DNA from: Brasenia schreberi | Lineage: Eukaryota > Streptophyta > Magnoliopsida > Nymphaeales > Cabombaceae | Assembly (NCBI GenBank): GCA_036023115.1 | Contig: JAYKKT010000040.1 | Coordinates: 6,173,001-6,237,000 of the forward strand | DNA: 64,000 bases | Direction of reading: 5' to 3' | Shown here: one piece after another, positions 1-11,742 of the stretch | Layout of the letters: every line of letters starts with the position of its first letter | Position numbering within the stretch: position 1 is the stretch's first letter | The notes under the pieces: model-generated | Told to the model about the DNA's origin: nothing | Seen by the model: only the letters and a program-made list of their open reading frames with translations | Databases searched by the model: none | Translations under genes and position numbers: made by a program

Positions 1-129
1 GACTTACAATTTCTGCAAGCAAGCTGAGTTGCAAAGAGTCTATGCAAGTCAAGGCAAATTGTTCTGTGCTGGACTGTGTAAAAACCATCTTATCTGATGT
101 AAACTGAATAGCTGAATTTTTTTTGACAG
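1..129 (+). other. 3' part of last hexokinase intron
   Basis: The stretch is AT-rich and ends in a T-run followed by GACAG, a normal plant 3' splice site. The following bases read in frame as hexokinase. No exon-like reading frame or clear 5' splice site is seen before it, so the window probably opens inside an intron. Confidence 0.6.
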
Positions 130-465
130 GTTTCTGATTCCTCACTAAATGCACGGAGAATCGTCGTGGAGGTGTGCGATACGATCGTGAAGCGTGGCGG
201 GAGGCTGGCTGGTGCAGGCATTGTGGGGGTCCTCCATAAAATGGAAGAAGATACAAAAGGCTTAATATTTGGGAAGAGAACTGTTGTAGCTATGGATGGG
301 GGCTTGTATGAGCATTACCCTCAGTATCAAAGATACATTAATGAATGCGTCTCGGAGTTGCTTGGGCCAGATATGTCGCGGCATGTCATCATAGAGCACT
401 CAAAGGATGGTTCTGGAATTGGTGCAGCACTTTTGGCTGCTGCAAACTCAAAATATTCTCATTAG
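130..465 (+). CDS. HXK: Hexokinase, last exon (C-terminal 111 residues, partial gene)
   Basis: Hexokinase phosphorylates glucose and other hexoses with ATP; in plants some members also act as glucose sensors. After the splice site the frame reads VSDSSLNARRIVVEVCDTIV, then a RGGRLAGAGIVGVLHK segment, AMDGGLYEHYPQYQ, and near the end SKDGSGIGAALLAA before a TAG stop. The DGGLYEHYP and DGSGIGAAL blocks are typical of the large-domain C-terminus that closes over the nucleotide. Only the last exon lies in the window; the catalytic centre and N-terminus (membrane anchor or transit peptide) are off the left edge, so the class of hexokinase cannot be told. The exon is intact and ends at the normal family C-terminus. 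Confidence 0.9.
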   Translation, partial: VSDSSLNARRIVVEVCDTIVKRGGRLAGAGIVGVLHKMEEDTKGLIFGKRTVVAMDGGLYEHYPQYQRYINECVSELLGPDMSRHVIIEHSKDGSGIGAALLAAANSKYSH

Positions 466-1203
466 TAATTTGAGCTGCATCTGACATTCTATTCCTTTCT
501 TTCTTATATCTAACACGCGAAAGCCTCAAAATCAAGTGAAGAGAGAGAGAGAGCTTTTCATTATGTTTTGAGGAGATCGATTATTGTGGTAAATAAATTT
601 TTATGTTTCCTAATTGCTGTAGCCATCTTCTGTTCATGTAACAACATCCAAGATGAGTTTATGTATTACAGTATTACTGCCCTTTTATTAGATCCCTTTT
701 GTGCATTTGCGGAGATAATAACTGTATTACAGTATTCTTTTCAGCTATTGCTTGGGTTGTTGTTTGGCTCATACACTTGCGCTTTTTAAAGTTATGCTTA
801 TTAGGTGGAGCGATTTTGTCACTCAAGTGCAATCCACTCAGCGGTAAACACAGGGTAGAGTGTTTTTTGGTAAAAAAATCATATCCTATTATTGTCTACT
901 CTTTTTGCTATATTTACACGGAAAAAAACTTCTGCAGCTCTGCTGCATGTCTAAGCTTAACGTGCAATGCTCACTGCAGTCTGGAACATCTTGGAAAGGT
1001 AGAGGGCAATACGAAAAATTCCACAATCTACGCTTGAACTGTAAATGCTTTACGGATGAGAACAAAACATGAATTTACAGAAAAGTGTAGTTCTCCAAAA
1101 CTGTATCAAAAATGTGTCCCCAAGATGAAATTTTTCGCTTCGAACTCTTCTAGGTGATGCCTCGAAAGCGTGAAACTCGCGCACCACCAGGTCGCGCGAT
1201 CTA
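466..1203 (+). other. Hexokinase 3' region and spacer
   Basis: No gene is supported here. A short GA run lies at about 540-554. An AATAAA-like signal sits at about 592, a plausible polyadenylation region for the hexokinase transcript. The GC-rich stretch from about 1150 leads into the start of the PPR pseudogene. Confidence 0.4.
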
Positions 1204-2760
1204 ATGATTCGCGTCCGACGCCTTCTCGCTGCGTGCGTCTCTCGGGTTCCTCTCTCGTCTCTATCCTTCTCGGCACCGTTCTTGCTCTTGCCGGACCAGT
1301 TCCTCGAAATAATCTGCATTTTGTGCGAGAGCAAGAGACTGAAGCAAGCCGTCGAATGCCTAAAAAGGATGGAAGTAGTTGGCGTCAGGAGACGCTTCCC
1401 TGTGTACGCTCGCCTGCTGGATGCCTGTTTCGACTTTAGCGTCCCTTTCGAGGGCAAATTAATCCATACCCACATGAAGAAAACTGGGTTTACTTCGTGT
1501 CTCTTATTGAACAATCGCCTACTTGGCGTCTATGGAAAGTCCGGCAGGTTGAATTATGCGCGATAGTTGTTCGACGAAATGCCTGAACGAGATGCATATA
1601 GTTGGAATACATTGGTTTCCGGTCATGTGAACGATGATCGGTTCAAGACTGCACGTAAAGTTTTTAACTAAATGCCTGAACGGAACCATGTCTCTTTGGC
1701 AGTCATTATTGGTGCGTGCGTGAAAGAGAAGCTCTTCTCCGATGCTCTCCTTCTGTTTCAAAGGAATTGGCGCTCTGATTTTCGGGCTGATTGTGTCATC
1801 TACGCCGAAGTTTTTCGCGCGTGCAGCTGGTGATTTATTGGAAAGCGGTGTGCAGTTGCATTGTCTCGTTGTCAAGATTGGGCTCTATACGGAGGAATTG
1901 GTAAGGAATACTGCGCTTGATATGTACGGAAAGTGTGGTGACATGATCTCTGCGAGGCAACTGTTTGATGAAATGCCTGAACCGGATAATGTGTCGTTTA
2001 ATTGTCTGATTGCAGGATATGCGAGGGAAGGCGATGGTTGGAATGCTGTGGAGTTATATCGGCTGTCATTTTGGGCTGATTCAAGGGTTTCCGAATTCTC
2101 ATTTGCAGCTGCATTGAGTGGTTGTGCTGGTGTCTTTGCTCTATGGAAAGCTGAACAGATCGACGGCCATGTTGTTAAAACTGGATTTGAATATAACGTG
2201 TTTACCGGGAATGCTATTTCGGATATGTACATGAAGTGTCGGTGTCTCGAAGATGCTGAAAAAATTTTCTTGTTGATGTCTCTGCGTGATGGCATCTCAT
2301 GGAACGGGATGATTAGTGGTTACAGCAGGGAAGGCCATCCTGAAGCTGTCTTTGATTGCTTCAAGGAGATGTTGAGAAATAACATCGCTCCATCCCAGTT
2401 TGCGTTCTCTAGCGTACTAAGCTCCTTTGCTAGTACTTCCTGTACTCACTTGGTTCTTCAAGTTCATTGCCAGACAATCAAAACTGGCTTCGTTTCTCAA
2501 GTATTTGTTAGTAATGCCCTTGTTGATATGTATGCTAAATGTGGCTTATTGGAATATGCCAGTTTCATATTTGAGAGCAGACAGAACTGTAATAGTAACA
2601 CTGTATCATGGACAACAATGATTGCTGGTTATGCTCAGAATGGCCATAATGTAGAAGCCTTGAGACTTTTTATTGAGATGCAGAGATCGGGCTATAGTCC
2701 AGATCATGCCACTGCGGCGGCTATTCTGAAAGCATGTATGCAAAATGCAGGAGCGGGGAT
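1204..2760 (+). pseudogene. PPR-DYW gene remnant, N-terminal and PPR-repeat part
   Basis: Plant PPR proteins bind organellar RNA; DYW-class members edit C to U. This part starts MIRVRRLLAACVSR and runs through many P, L and S type PPR units, e.g. VRNTALDMYGKCGDMISA, LFDEMPEPDNVSFNCLIAGY and VSWTTMIAGYAQNGHNVEAL. It is broken: an in-frame TAG at 1564-1566 before LFDEMPERD, a TAA at 1669-1671, and a frameshift near 1830 that moves the frame into the long open stretch from 1742. At 2760 the gene is cut by an RTE element; the remainder resumes after 6040. The lesions match drift after loss of function. A functional paralogue elsewhere in the genome is likely but cannot be seen. Confidence 0.88.
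2743..2760 (+). repeat. Left target-site duplication of RTE insertion
   Basis: AAATGCAGGAGCGGGGAT here matches AAATGCGGGAGCGGGGAT at 6023-6040 with one mismatch. The two 18 bp copies bracket the LINE, as expected for target-primed reverse transcription. Confidence 0.88.
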
Positions 2761-5700
2761 ACAACAACAACAACAACAACTAAGCCTTTTCCCATACTAG
2801 ACGGGGTCGGCTACATGGATTCTTTGTTTCCACAGATCTCTATCGTGTGCCATGTTAGCAGTTAACTCCCAATAAGCTAGATCATTCTTTATTGTTTCTT
2901 TCAAACACTTTTGTGGTCGTCCTCTACCTCTTTTAATACTTTCCAAATTTAGGTTTTCTAACCTTCTTACAGGTTCTTCTTTTGATCTTCTTTCTATATG
3001 TCCAAACCATCTTAAACGATGTTCTCTCATTTTATCCTCTATTGGTGCCACTCCTAATTTGTTTCTAATAACCTCATTATGTATACGGTCTTTTCTTGTA
3101 TAACCACTCATCCATCTCAACATCTTCATTTCTGTCACAGACATCTTTTGTACATGTTGATGATTAACTGCCCAACACTCAGAACCATAAAACATGGTAG
3201 GCCTAACTGCTGCTCTATAATATTTTACCTTTTAATTTTAATGGTATCTTCTTATCACAAAGAATACCTGATGCTCCTCTCCATTTTAACCAACCAGCAT
3301 TAATTCTATGTGTAACATCTCCATCAATTCTTCCATCACTTTGAAAAATTGACCCTAGGTATTTAAAACTTTCCTTTTGGGGAATGCAATGTGTGCCAAT
3401 TTTAATTTCTATGTCCTCTGAAGTAGCCAAATGATCAAACTTACATTCCATTATTCTGTCTTTGTTCTACTAAGTCGGAGGCCTTTGTTTTCTAATGTTT
3501 CTCTCCATAGTTCCAATTTTCTATTAACTTTTTCCTTAGACTCCTCCACCAATACAATGTCATCTGCAAATAACATACACCAAGGTACTTCATCTTGAAT
3601 ATGTTTTGTTAACTCATCCATCACCATTATAAATAAGTATGGACTTAAAGTTGATCCTTGATGTAACCCAATATTAACTTCAAAGAAGTCTGTCGTTCCT
3701 TCATGAGTCCTCACACATGTTTTTGCACCATCATACATGTCTCTTATAAGGTTAATATATGTCAATGGGATACCTCTTTTTTCCAAAGTTCTCCAAAGAA
3801 CCTCCCTCGGTACCCTATCATAAGCTTTTTCTAGATCAATAAATATCATGTGAAGGTCTTTCTTTTTTGCTCTAAAATGTTCCATAAGACGTCTCAAAAG
3901 GTGAATCGCTTTAATAGTAGATCTACCTGGCATAAATCCAAATTGGTTCTCTGTTGTACTTGATACTTGTCTTAACCTACGTTCAATAATTCTTTCCCAT
4001 AATTTCATAGTATGACTCATTAACTTGATACCTCGATAATTCACACAATTTTGAATGTCTCCCTTGTTCTTATATACGGGTATAAGTGTACTTGCTCTCC
4101 ATTCCTCAGGCATCTTTTGGTTTTTCCATATTTCATTAAATAGTCTTGTGAGCCAAGTGATTCCTATTTCTCCTAGTATTTTCCAAACTTCTATAGGAAT
4201 ATTATCTGGTCCTACCGATTTACCACTCTTCATATGTTTAAGAGCCTCTTTGACTTCATTCTTTTGAATACGTCGGTAGAAATTGTGGTTTATATACTTT
4301 TCTGACTTGGCTAAATCTCCTAAACTAATACTAACATCTTTATTTTCATTAAAAAGATTATAAAAATAGTTTTTCCATCTATTTCTTATATCATCATTTG
4401 CCACTAGAATTTTTTCATCCTCGTCTTTTATGCATCTAACATAATTAAGATCTTTAGTTTTCTTATCTCTAGCCCTAGCTATCCTAAAAATGTCTCTTTC
4501 ACCCTCTTTTGAGTTGAGTTTTTTATATAAGTCCTCTCAAATCTTAGCTTTTGCTTCACTAACGGCCTTTTTTGCTTCCTTCTTTGCTTTCTTATAAGCT
4601 TCTAAAGTTTCACTAGTTTTCTTAGCATAATGTAATTTGTAACATGCCCTCTTTGCCTTGATTTTGTTTTGTACTACTTCACTCCACCACCAAGCTTCTT
4701 TTTGTGCCGGTACACCTCCCTTAGATACCCCTAACACATCTTCGCCACTTTCCTAATATGTATAGCCATATTGTTCCACATATCAGAGGGTGTGCCAACA
4801 TAATTCCAAACATCTCCTTGAAGGACTTTTTGTTTAAATATATCTTCTTTCTCGCTTTTGAGGTTCCACCATTTAGTCCGAATAGCTCGATGCACTCTTT
4901 TCTTCTTTGTCCATTTTTTTATTTGTAAATCCATAACTAAAAGTCGATGTTGGGTGGTTAAGCTTTCTCCTGGAATTACCTTACAATCTTTACAACACGC
5001 TCTATCTTTTTTTCTACAAATAAAGAAATCAATTTGTGTTTGTGATAAGCCACTCTTATAAGTAATTAAATGTTCATCTCGTTTTTTGAAGATTGTATTG
5101 ACTATAAAGAGATCAAATGACATAGCAAAATTTAAAATCTCCCTACCTTCCTCGTTTATATCCCCATAACCAAAGTTTCCATGAATCCCTTGATATCCTA
5201 ATGCCTCTTTACCGACATGTCCATTTAAATCTCCTCCTAAACAAATCATCTCCCTTTGTGGAATCTTTTGAAACACCTTATCTAACTCTTCCCAAAAAAC
5301 TATCTTTATACTATCTTCTAGTCCTACTTGGGGTGCGTAAGCACAAACTATATTCAAAACCTCTACTCCTAACACTAATTTCAATGTCATGATTCGGTCA
5401 CCATATCGTTGTATGTCTACTACACTCTCCTTTAAATCTTTATTTATGATAATACCAATTCCGTTTCGGGCCTTTTCTTTACCTGAGTACCATAATTTAA
5501 AATCTGTATCCTCTATCTCCTTTGCTTTTTCTCCAACCCATTTTGTCTCTTGTAAACATAGAATATGAATCTTTCTCCGAATCATAGTATCTACCACCTC
5601 CATTAGCTTACCCGATAATGTTCCGATATTCCAAGAACCAATACGAATCTTATTATCTAGGACTAGCTTCTTTACCCCCCGCATCCGTCCATAATCAAAA

Positions 5701-6004
5701 TGCGAAGACCCTCTCTGAAAATTTTTCACTACATTCAGGCGGCAATGTAGCGGGACTAACTTCTTTACCCACACCCGTCCATGATGTGGGAACCCTCTCT
5801 GCAATTGATTCACTACATTCGGGCGAAAATGTAGTGGCCCTTGCTTACTTCTTACTGCATTCGGGTTCTGCAGCATGTTGCTAGGCGGGAACGCCCCAAA
5901 GCAATGCTCATAATTTTTGTAATCCATGTTGTAGAAATCCGACAAAGTTTTACGCTGGCTGTCGGAAGCCTAACACAACCCTCCTCCTTTATCCGGGCTT
6001 GGGA
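2761..6004 (-). mobile_element. RTE-clade LINE, near full length, decayed
   Basis: Read on the minus strand, the element starts near 6004 and ends at 2761 in a (TTG)n tail preceded by GGGAAAAGGCTTAG. Its ORF shows an APE-type endonuclease (5945-4731) with SWNIGTLSGK, LQETKW, GGDLNGHVG, TQIDFFICRKKD and the TQHRLLV histidine. A reverse transcriptase follows (4404-3451) with [27 protein letters not shown] and FADD (3559-3570), then a C-terminal region (3195-2797) ending [11 protein letters not shown]. The single endonuclease-RT ORF and short-repeat tail indicate the RTE clade, not L1. Stops or frameshifts near 4731, 4537, 3451 and 3215 break it, so it cannot move by itself. It sits antisense inside the PPR pseudogene. 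Confidence 0.92.
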
Positions 6005-6068
6005 CCACAAAATTCTTCTTGGAAATGCGGGAGCGGGGATGAGGCCACAAAATTCTTCTTGGAAATGC
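6005..6068 (+). repeat. 24 bp direct repeat at RTE 5' junction
   Basis: A 24 bp sequence beginning CCACAAAATTCTTC occurs at 6005-6028 and again at 6045-6068. The second copy belongs to the PPR gene. The first lies between the RTE 5' end and the right target-site duplication (6023-6040), so host sequence from beyond the target site was copied into the junction. Confidence 0.8.
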
Positions 6069-6867
6069 CCTCTCGCAATGTAGTTACATGGAATGGAATT
6101 ATTGCTGGCTATGCACAGAATGGTGAAGCGGCAAAAGCTCTCAGTTATTTCTTTCGGATGCTAGAAGATGGTACCAAGCCAGATGATGTAACTTTCGTCA
6201 GTGTGTTGCATGCTTATAGTCATGCTGGTTTTGTGGAAGAAGTGTTCAGAATTTTTTATTCGATGTCCGAAACTCATGGCATTGAGCCAAGACCTGATCA
6301 TTATGCCTGTGTTGTTGATTTGCTTGGGTGCTGTGGTCGTCTAGATGATGCTGAGAAATTTATAGATGAGATGCCCCTTGAAGCGGATTCATATATCTGG
6401 TTGGCATTCTTGGATGCAAGTAGGACGCACAAATACATTAGACTAGCTGAGCGAGCAGCTAATAAAATGTTCGAGCTTGAACCTGAGAATGCAGCTCCGT
6501 ATGTACTACTATGCAATATTTACTCATCAGTCGGCTGCTTTTGAAGCCAATTCTTCCACTCATATTTTTGTTTCTAATGATAGAATGCATCCACAACTAA
6601 AGGAAATCCATGATAAGCTTGATGAGCTGATGATGGAACTAAAGAAAGCTGGGTATGTCCCTGATAAGAGTTTCGTCTTGCAGGATTTGGAGAACGATCA
6701 AAAAGAGCCATATCTGTCTTGTCATAGCGAGAACCTTCGTGTGTGGCGACTGCCACAATGCCATTAAATTGATATCAAAAGTCACTGAGAGGGAGATAAT
6801 TCTTAGGGACTCGAACAGGTTCCACCATTTCTCCCATAGAATCTGTTCTTGTGGTGATTATTGGTGA
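6041..6867 (+). pseudogene. PPR-DYW gene remnant, C-terminal E/DYW part
   Basis: The reading resumes as FFLEMPSRNVVTWNGIIAGY, then DDVTFVSVLHAYSHAGFVEE and the DHYACVVDLLGCCGRLDDAE block typical of the end of the PPR array and the E domain. After LLCNIYSSVGCF a stop interrupts at about 6542. Frames then give E+ residues ([17 protein letters not shown]), a CHSE zinc/deaminase motif, [18 protein letters not shown] and the terminal CSCGDYW before TGA at 6865-6867. A segment is missing between the CHSE motif and NLRV, and about 2 bases are lost before CGDCH. The family-specific end motif makes the class assignment firm and the damage makes it a pseudogene. Confidence 0.88.
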
Positions 6868-7659
6868 AGATAAGCATGTCTTTTCTTTTTATTTTCTCAA
6901 ATCCCGTATGTTGGTAGCTGAAGACTCCAGCACGAAACCTAACAAGCCTCCCATGATGAGTCCCTCCCTTGGGGAGTTAAGTCCTTTCAAAATTCATGTA
7001 TACTATGATCCAAGGATAGGAGGCTGGCATAGTCTTCTTCAATTGCATTTGGCTCTTGCAAAAGCAGTGTAAGATGATACCTGGCTTCTTGGTAGTCTAC
7101 CATCAAACTGGTGTGTGCCTTGCCTATCGTAACTATCTGATTGCCTTTGAAAAGTACACTGTTAAAGTCAATTTTCAGCTGTGTAAAAGTTATTGATAGA
7201 GATTTCCTCTACAGATAATCAACTTAATTTCTTGATAGGCGGCACTTATGCAGATCCTCCTGGAGACATGGCTTGAACGAAGATATTATGGTTGAGAGTA
7301 GAAGAGCTCTTGTTCGTCTAACCATGGTTTTCGTCATGGTTAACAATTGTTATAGACAGGTAACTTAAATGCATTTATCTCCTTGTTTATTTGTTTGATG
7401 ATTTAGTTTATAAGCACCATGGACTTTCCGATGGTTGCTATTGTAAATATTACATATTGCTGAAATGTGGAGACCATACATCATTTCAACTCTTAGTCAT
7501 CTATTTTATGAAAGGCTTTAATCAGTGTTAAAAGGGGACTTATTAAGAACAAAGAAAACGTATACTTGGGAGTGATACCAATAAATGGATGCTATACTTA
7601 TGATGTAATAAATTATTTATTTATTTTTTTAGTAAATTGTTAGGATTTTCGCCAAAAAT

Positions 7660-7762
7660 AAGTTTGTAAAACTTTGAGATTCACTTATTGTTTAAAGGTA
7701 AATTTTCTCTTGAGCCTTTCTTCTCAATAAGTTTGTAAAACTTTGAGATTCACTTATTGTTC
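7660..7762 (+). repeat. 35 bp direct repeat, two copies
   Basis: The same roughly 35 bp, beginning AATAAGTTTGTAAAACTTTG and ending in CACTTATTGTT, occurs at about 7660-7694 and 7728-7762, with 33 bp between. No coding or transposon context explains it. Confidence 0.75.
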
Positions 7763-8928
7763 TTGTCATATGGTCATCATTAAGGTAATATACGATAGTG
7801 TGATACATTGGAAAGTAGAAAATGTGCCTGTCCAATGAAATGCTTGTCATATGATACGATGCATTATTGTGTAGCATTGCCGAAATTGTAGATCTTACAC
7901 ACGGATGTCAATGGATGGGATTTCGGGTTGGCGTACAGCATTATGAATCCAATAAATTGGATGCTTACCTGATCCGATTTGAATTAGGGTTCATACGTGG
8001 AAGACTATGAGCCAAACACATTAAGTGCTTCAGCTTAATCATACAAGGCAGCATATTTTCCAAAGCCCTCTTTTGAGACGCAATCTCATTATGCATCTTA
8101 TTCACACCCAAAAAAATGAATATATGAAGAAAATACAATAAATACCCATCAATTGGTACCTATGATTAGTGATGTCAATGGGTAAGCCGAACCCCACCTG
8201 GTTTTGGTTCTCATTCTAGTGGGGGGGAAAAAAATTTACATCGAGATCAAAATCAGCAATTCAAACCAGTGGTTCTGGTTCCAGTTTTGGTTCTTTGGAA
8301 GGATGAACTATTAGTTTGGTTATGGTTTTGGGTATGGTTAAGCTAGTTTTGTTAGAGGTAGTTTGCAGGTTCGATTGCGGTCCGAACGGGAGATCTTAAT
8401 GAGCCCAGGATCGAGCAAAAAAATCAACACTAGATCCGATCCATGTGCCCAATCAAGATATATTCTATTAGTAGATAGCTAATCAGATTTGATGGATTTC
8501 AGACTCAAACTGGTTAGAAAACAAATATTTACTACTGAACCCTATTATATCGGTACAAGATCCTGATCTGGTTACCAAAACCACTGTAGACGGGTTCGGA
8601 TCGGATATGTTAGCCCAAAACCATATTATTGGCGCATCCTTACCGATAATAAAACTTTATACCCAAGGTGGAATCAAGGATTCTCTTAGTATAGTTCACA
8701 GTTTTTATAGGGTGGAACAAACAGCCCACACCGCCCACAGTATCGTAGCCCAGTTTCAATCATGTATTATACTTGAAAAAAAACCCTTAATTTTAGAATA
8801 TGATGGATCTCCTCCCATAAATGTAGACCATCTATATTGTTTTAAGAAATTCCTTCTTGAAGGTTTTGAAGGGTTTATTTCCTAAGTTTTTTTTTTTCCA
8901 TTTCTTGAGAGAGGAAAGACAATATCAT

Positions 8929-9010
8929 CCTGTCTAGGGGGTTGACTCACGAGTTATGAGTTCGATACCCATGGCGCATGTATAAGGCTTCGAACTCCCC
9001 CATTAAAATA
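8929..9010 (+). repeat. Possible tRNA-derived SINE remnant
   Basis: The stretch carries GAGTTCGATACCC, which resembles an RNA polymerase III B box. TAGGGGGTTGACTCACGAG lies upstream, and C-rich and A-rich runs lie downstream. No clear target duplications or full A box were found, so the call is tentative. Confidence 0.3.
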
Positions 9011-9539
9011 CCCCCCCCCCCTAAAAAAAGAGGAGGTTTCTCCATAATAAATTTGCCAATGTAACATGAAGATGCATGCATGCAAGAAATCATATGCCAC
9101 AATGTAAAACGGGTAAGCAAAGAATCCTGTAAAGATTCCATCCAAGTTAGGCATAGGTATCACTATGGTTGCCAAATCCGATCAAATGGGATCTATACTT
9201 AAACAGGATCCGATTAACAAACCAACTTTTCAATTTACACATCCAAATCCAAACCCATCAAAATTATTTACACTAAAATGCAACCAAACCATTGCAACAC
9301 ATAATGGGAGCTATCCAAGAGGAGACAAAACTCAACCCGATTATCTAAAACGAGTAGGATTCAGATTCGGAGTCGTAACCTAATTCAAATCCATTTGTGG
9401 AAGATTCAAGCATTGAGTCGGATTCTGTAGTGAGGATCCGATTCGTTTTGATCCCTAATATGGTGTGCGGAATCCAAACCCTGGTGATTGCTTCTGTGGT
9501 TGGCGGATACCACGCCCCCTCTAACCCTCATCGCACATG

Positions 9540-9816
9540 CCGGCTTACCTCCACCAAACCTCCTCACCAACGAGCCCATGCAGGGAAGGTAGATCCAACA
9601 GTCCCACACGCGTCCACGTCAGCCGGTCATCTCCATCGCACCGCACATCGTTGTTGCAATCCCGGCCGCACGATCCACCTGTCCTTCTCCTATATCATCT
9701 CCCTCCTCACACACCCCCAAACTGCCCCTTCTCAAAACTCAACTCACAGTTCACTCTACACTCTCCGCTCGTACGTGCCAACGCCCGGCATTCCCCGCGT
9801 GTGGACCGACGCCGCC
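9540..9816 (+). promoter_or_regulatory. PAL core promoter and 5' leader
   Basis: A TATA-like CTATATCA lies at 9690-9697, about 120 bp before the ATG, giving a leader of roughly 90 bases. Upstream are two AC-element-like MYB sites, CACCAAAC (9552-9559) and TCACCAAC (9564-9571), and an ACGT core in CCACGTCA (9614-9621). AC elements are the usual MYB targets in phenylpropanoid gene promoters. The motifs are near matches rather than perfect consensus, so this is inference. Confidence 0.5.
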
Positions 9817-10935
9817 ATGGTCGCCGGCATGGAGGTCGCTGCTGCCAACGGAAACTCTACCATCTCGCATGTCAATCAGCTCCACACGTGTGACGCCTCC
9901 GGCGGCATCCCGATTGCCGCCGACGATGCGCTGAATTGGGCCGAGGCGGCACGTGCCCTTCATGGGCCACATTTCGAGGAGGTGCGGCGCATGGTGGAGC
10001 GGTTTGCAGGCGTTGATTCGCTTGCGCTGCGAGGTGAGCAGCTCGAGGTGGCTGATGTGGTGGCCGTAGCCCGGCGGGCTGCCGACGTGTCGGTCTGGCT
10101 GGATGCGGCCGCGGCGAGGTCGAGGGTGGAGGAGAGTGCAACGTGGGTGACGACCCATATGTGCCGTGGCACGGATACCTATGGAGTGACGACTGGGTTC
10201 GGGGCGACCTCGCACCGGCGGACCAATCAGGGCGGGGAGCTCCAGAAGGAGCTGATCAGGTTCCTGAACGCCGGTGTGATTTCCGGGTCTGGAAACGAGC
10301 TGCCTGTTGATGTGACCCGGGCGGCCATGCTGGTCCGGACCAGCACTCTGCTCCGGGGGTACTCTGGCATTCGGTGGGAGGTCCTTGACTGCATCCGGTC
10401 CTTGCTGGATTCCGGCATGACACCGAAGATGCCGCTGCGGGGGACGATCACGGCCTCCGGTGATCTTGTGCCGCTTTCGTACCTCGCCGGTGTCGTGACG
10501 GGCCGGCCGAATTCTCGTGTCCGGACCGCGTCGGGGGAGGAGTTATCTGGGTCCGAGGCCTTGAGGCGGGTGGGCATAGAGAAACCCTTCGAATTGCAGC
10601 CTAAGGAAGGGTTGGCCATAGTCAATGGGACGTCGGTGGGCGCGGCGCAGGCGTGCCTGGTGTGCTATGACGCGAACATTTTGGCGGTGCTGGCGGAGTT
10701 GGCGTCGGCTATGTTTTGTGAGGTGATGCAAGGGAAGGCGGAGTTCACCGATCCGCTAACTCACAAGCTGAAACACCATCCGGGCCAGATCGAGGCAGCA
10801 GCGATCATGGAGTACGTGCTGGCCGGCAGCGCCTACATGAAGCATGCAGCCAAGCTGCATGAGGTCAACCCACTCCAAAAGCCCAAGCAAGACCGATACG
10901 CCCTGCGCACCTCGCCACAATGGCTCGGACCCCAG
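9817..10935 (+). CDS. PAL: Phenylalanine ammonia-lyase, exon 1
   Basis: PAL removes ammonia from L-phenylalanine to give trans-cinnamate, the entry step of phenylpropanoid metabolism (lignin, flavonoids). It works as a cytosolic homotetramer. Exon 1 encodes residues 1-373. Visible landmarks are catalytic Tyr122 in [11 protein letters not shown], Phe149 in ELIRFLNAG (Phe marks phenylalanine preference; grasses with tyrosine activity have His), and Ala213-Ser214-Gly215 in [12 protein letters not shown], which cyclise to the MIO electrophile. The exon ends in SPQWLGPQ at CAG|GTCAGT, phase 0, the usual PAL intron position. ATG 9817 (GCCGCCATGG) is chosen because the frame open further upstream is not PAL-like. 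Several residues differ from the common angiosperm form; see findings. The exon is markedly GC-rich. Confidence 0.96.
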
Positions 10936-11170
10936 GTCAGTCTATTCTCTTCTTCACTCTGCATCACCTTCACTCGCACACAACTTCGTCATGGTCATGG
11001 TCATGGTCATCTCTCTCTCTCCCCACAGAAAATGTGCGATGAAGAGAGAATAGAATACTCCCACACGCATGAAACTGCTGAAAACGTTACTACGAGGAAA
11101 CAAAAAGGATTTTGGAAGTCTTGGACGCGAATGCTTAATGGGTGATAGGTTCGCTTAGTTAGGAGTGCTG

Positions 11171-11299
<129 letters not shown>

Positions 11300-11688
11300 C
11301 ACTTAAAGTTTAGGGAGATGCACATTAGCTGCCTGTATTAATGTGCTCTAATCCATAAGTGTGTGTAGTTGATAATCGCAACCTTTCATTTGTTTTGGTT
11401 AGTGATCGTGACTTTACAACTAAATGCAAGTTTTGAGTCCTTAATTTAAGGCAGTTTGCTGCGACGCTCTTGATATTAGGCGTCCTCAACAAATAAATAT
11501 TGAAATAAACAACAAAATTAAGCTTTTTCTTTTGGGTGCATTCACGTGAATGATGTGAAGCGGGAAAGCAGCAATTCCTATGTTATTCGCTGTCATTTCT
11601 TGCTGTTGCCTTAATCTTTTCTTCGTGAACCTTCCTTTCCTTCGTGAATATTGATAACCTTAGTGTAAAAAGCTGTCTAATTGTTAGC

Positions 11689-11691
<3 letters not shown>

Positions 11692-11739
<48 letters not shown>
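11692..11739 (+). repeat. (CT)n microsatellite in PAL intron
   Basis: An uninterrupted run of CT dinucleotides of about 48 bases, without the adjoining TA tract seen at the other CT tracts. Confidence 0.95.

Positions 11740-11742
<3 letters not shown>

Larger units (their letters stand above)
6868..9396 (+). other. Intergenic region between PPR pseudogene and PAL
   Basis: No convincing gene is seen. Short open frames exist (e.g. 6851-7072 and 8607-8885) but match nothing I recognise and have no splice or family support. It contains a 35 bp direct repeat (7660-7762) and a possible SINE remnant (about 8929-9010). Two degenerate stretches rich in GGTTCTGGTT-like and GATCCGAT-like words (8170-8620 and 9170-9420) look like old repeat sequence. 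Confidence 0.5.

Noticed and set aside
6851..7072. 73-codon frame directly after the PPR-DYW stop
   Set aside because: It overlaps the DYW end in another frame and has no recognisable features.
9397..9816. The PAL reading frame stays open upstream of the chosen ATG, suggesting a longer protein or fusion
   Set aside because: The added residues do not resemble PAL or any domain, the region has a TATA-like box and AC-like motifs, and ATG 9817 gives the normal length.
9751..10731. Several long antisense frames across PAL exon 1
   Set aside because: They mirror the GC-rich PAL coding strand and show no family features.
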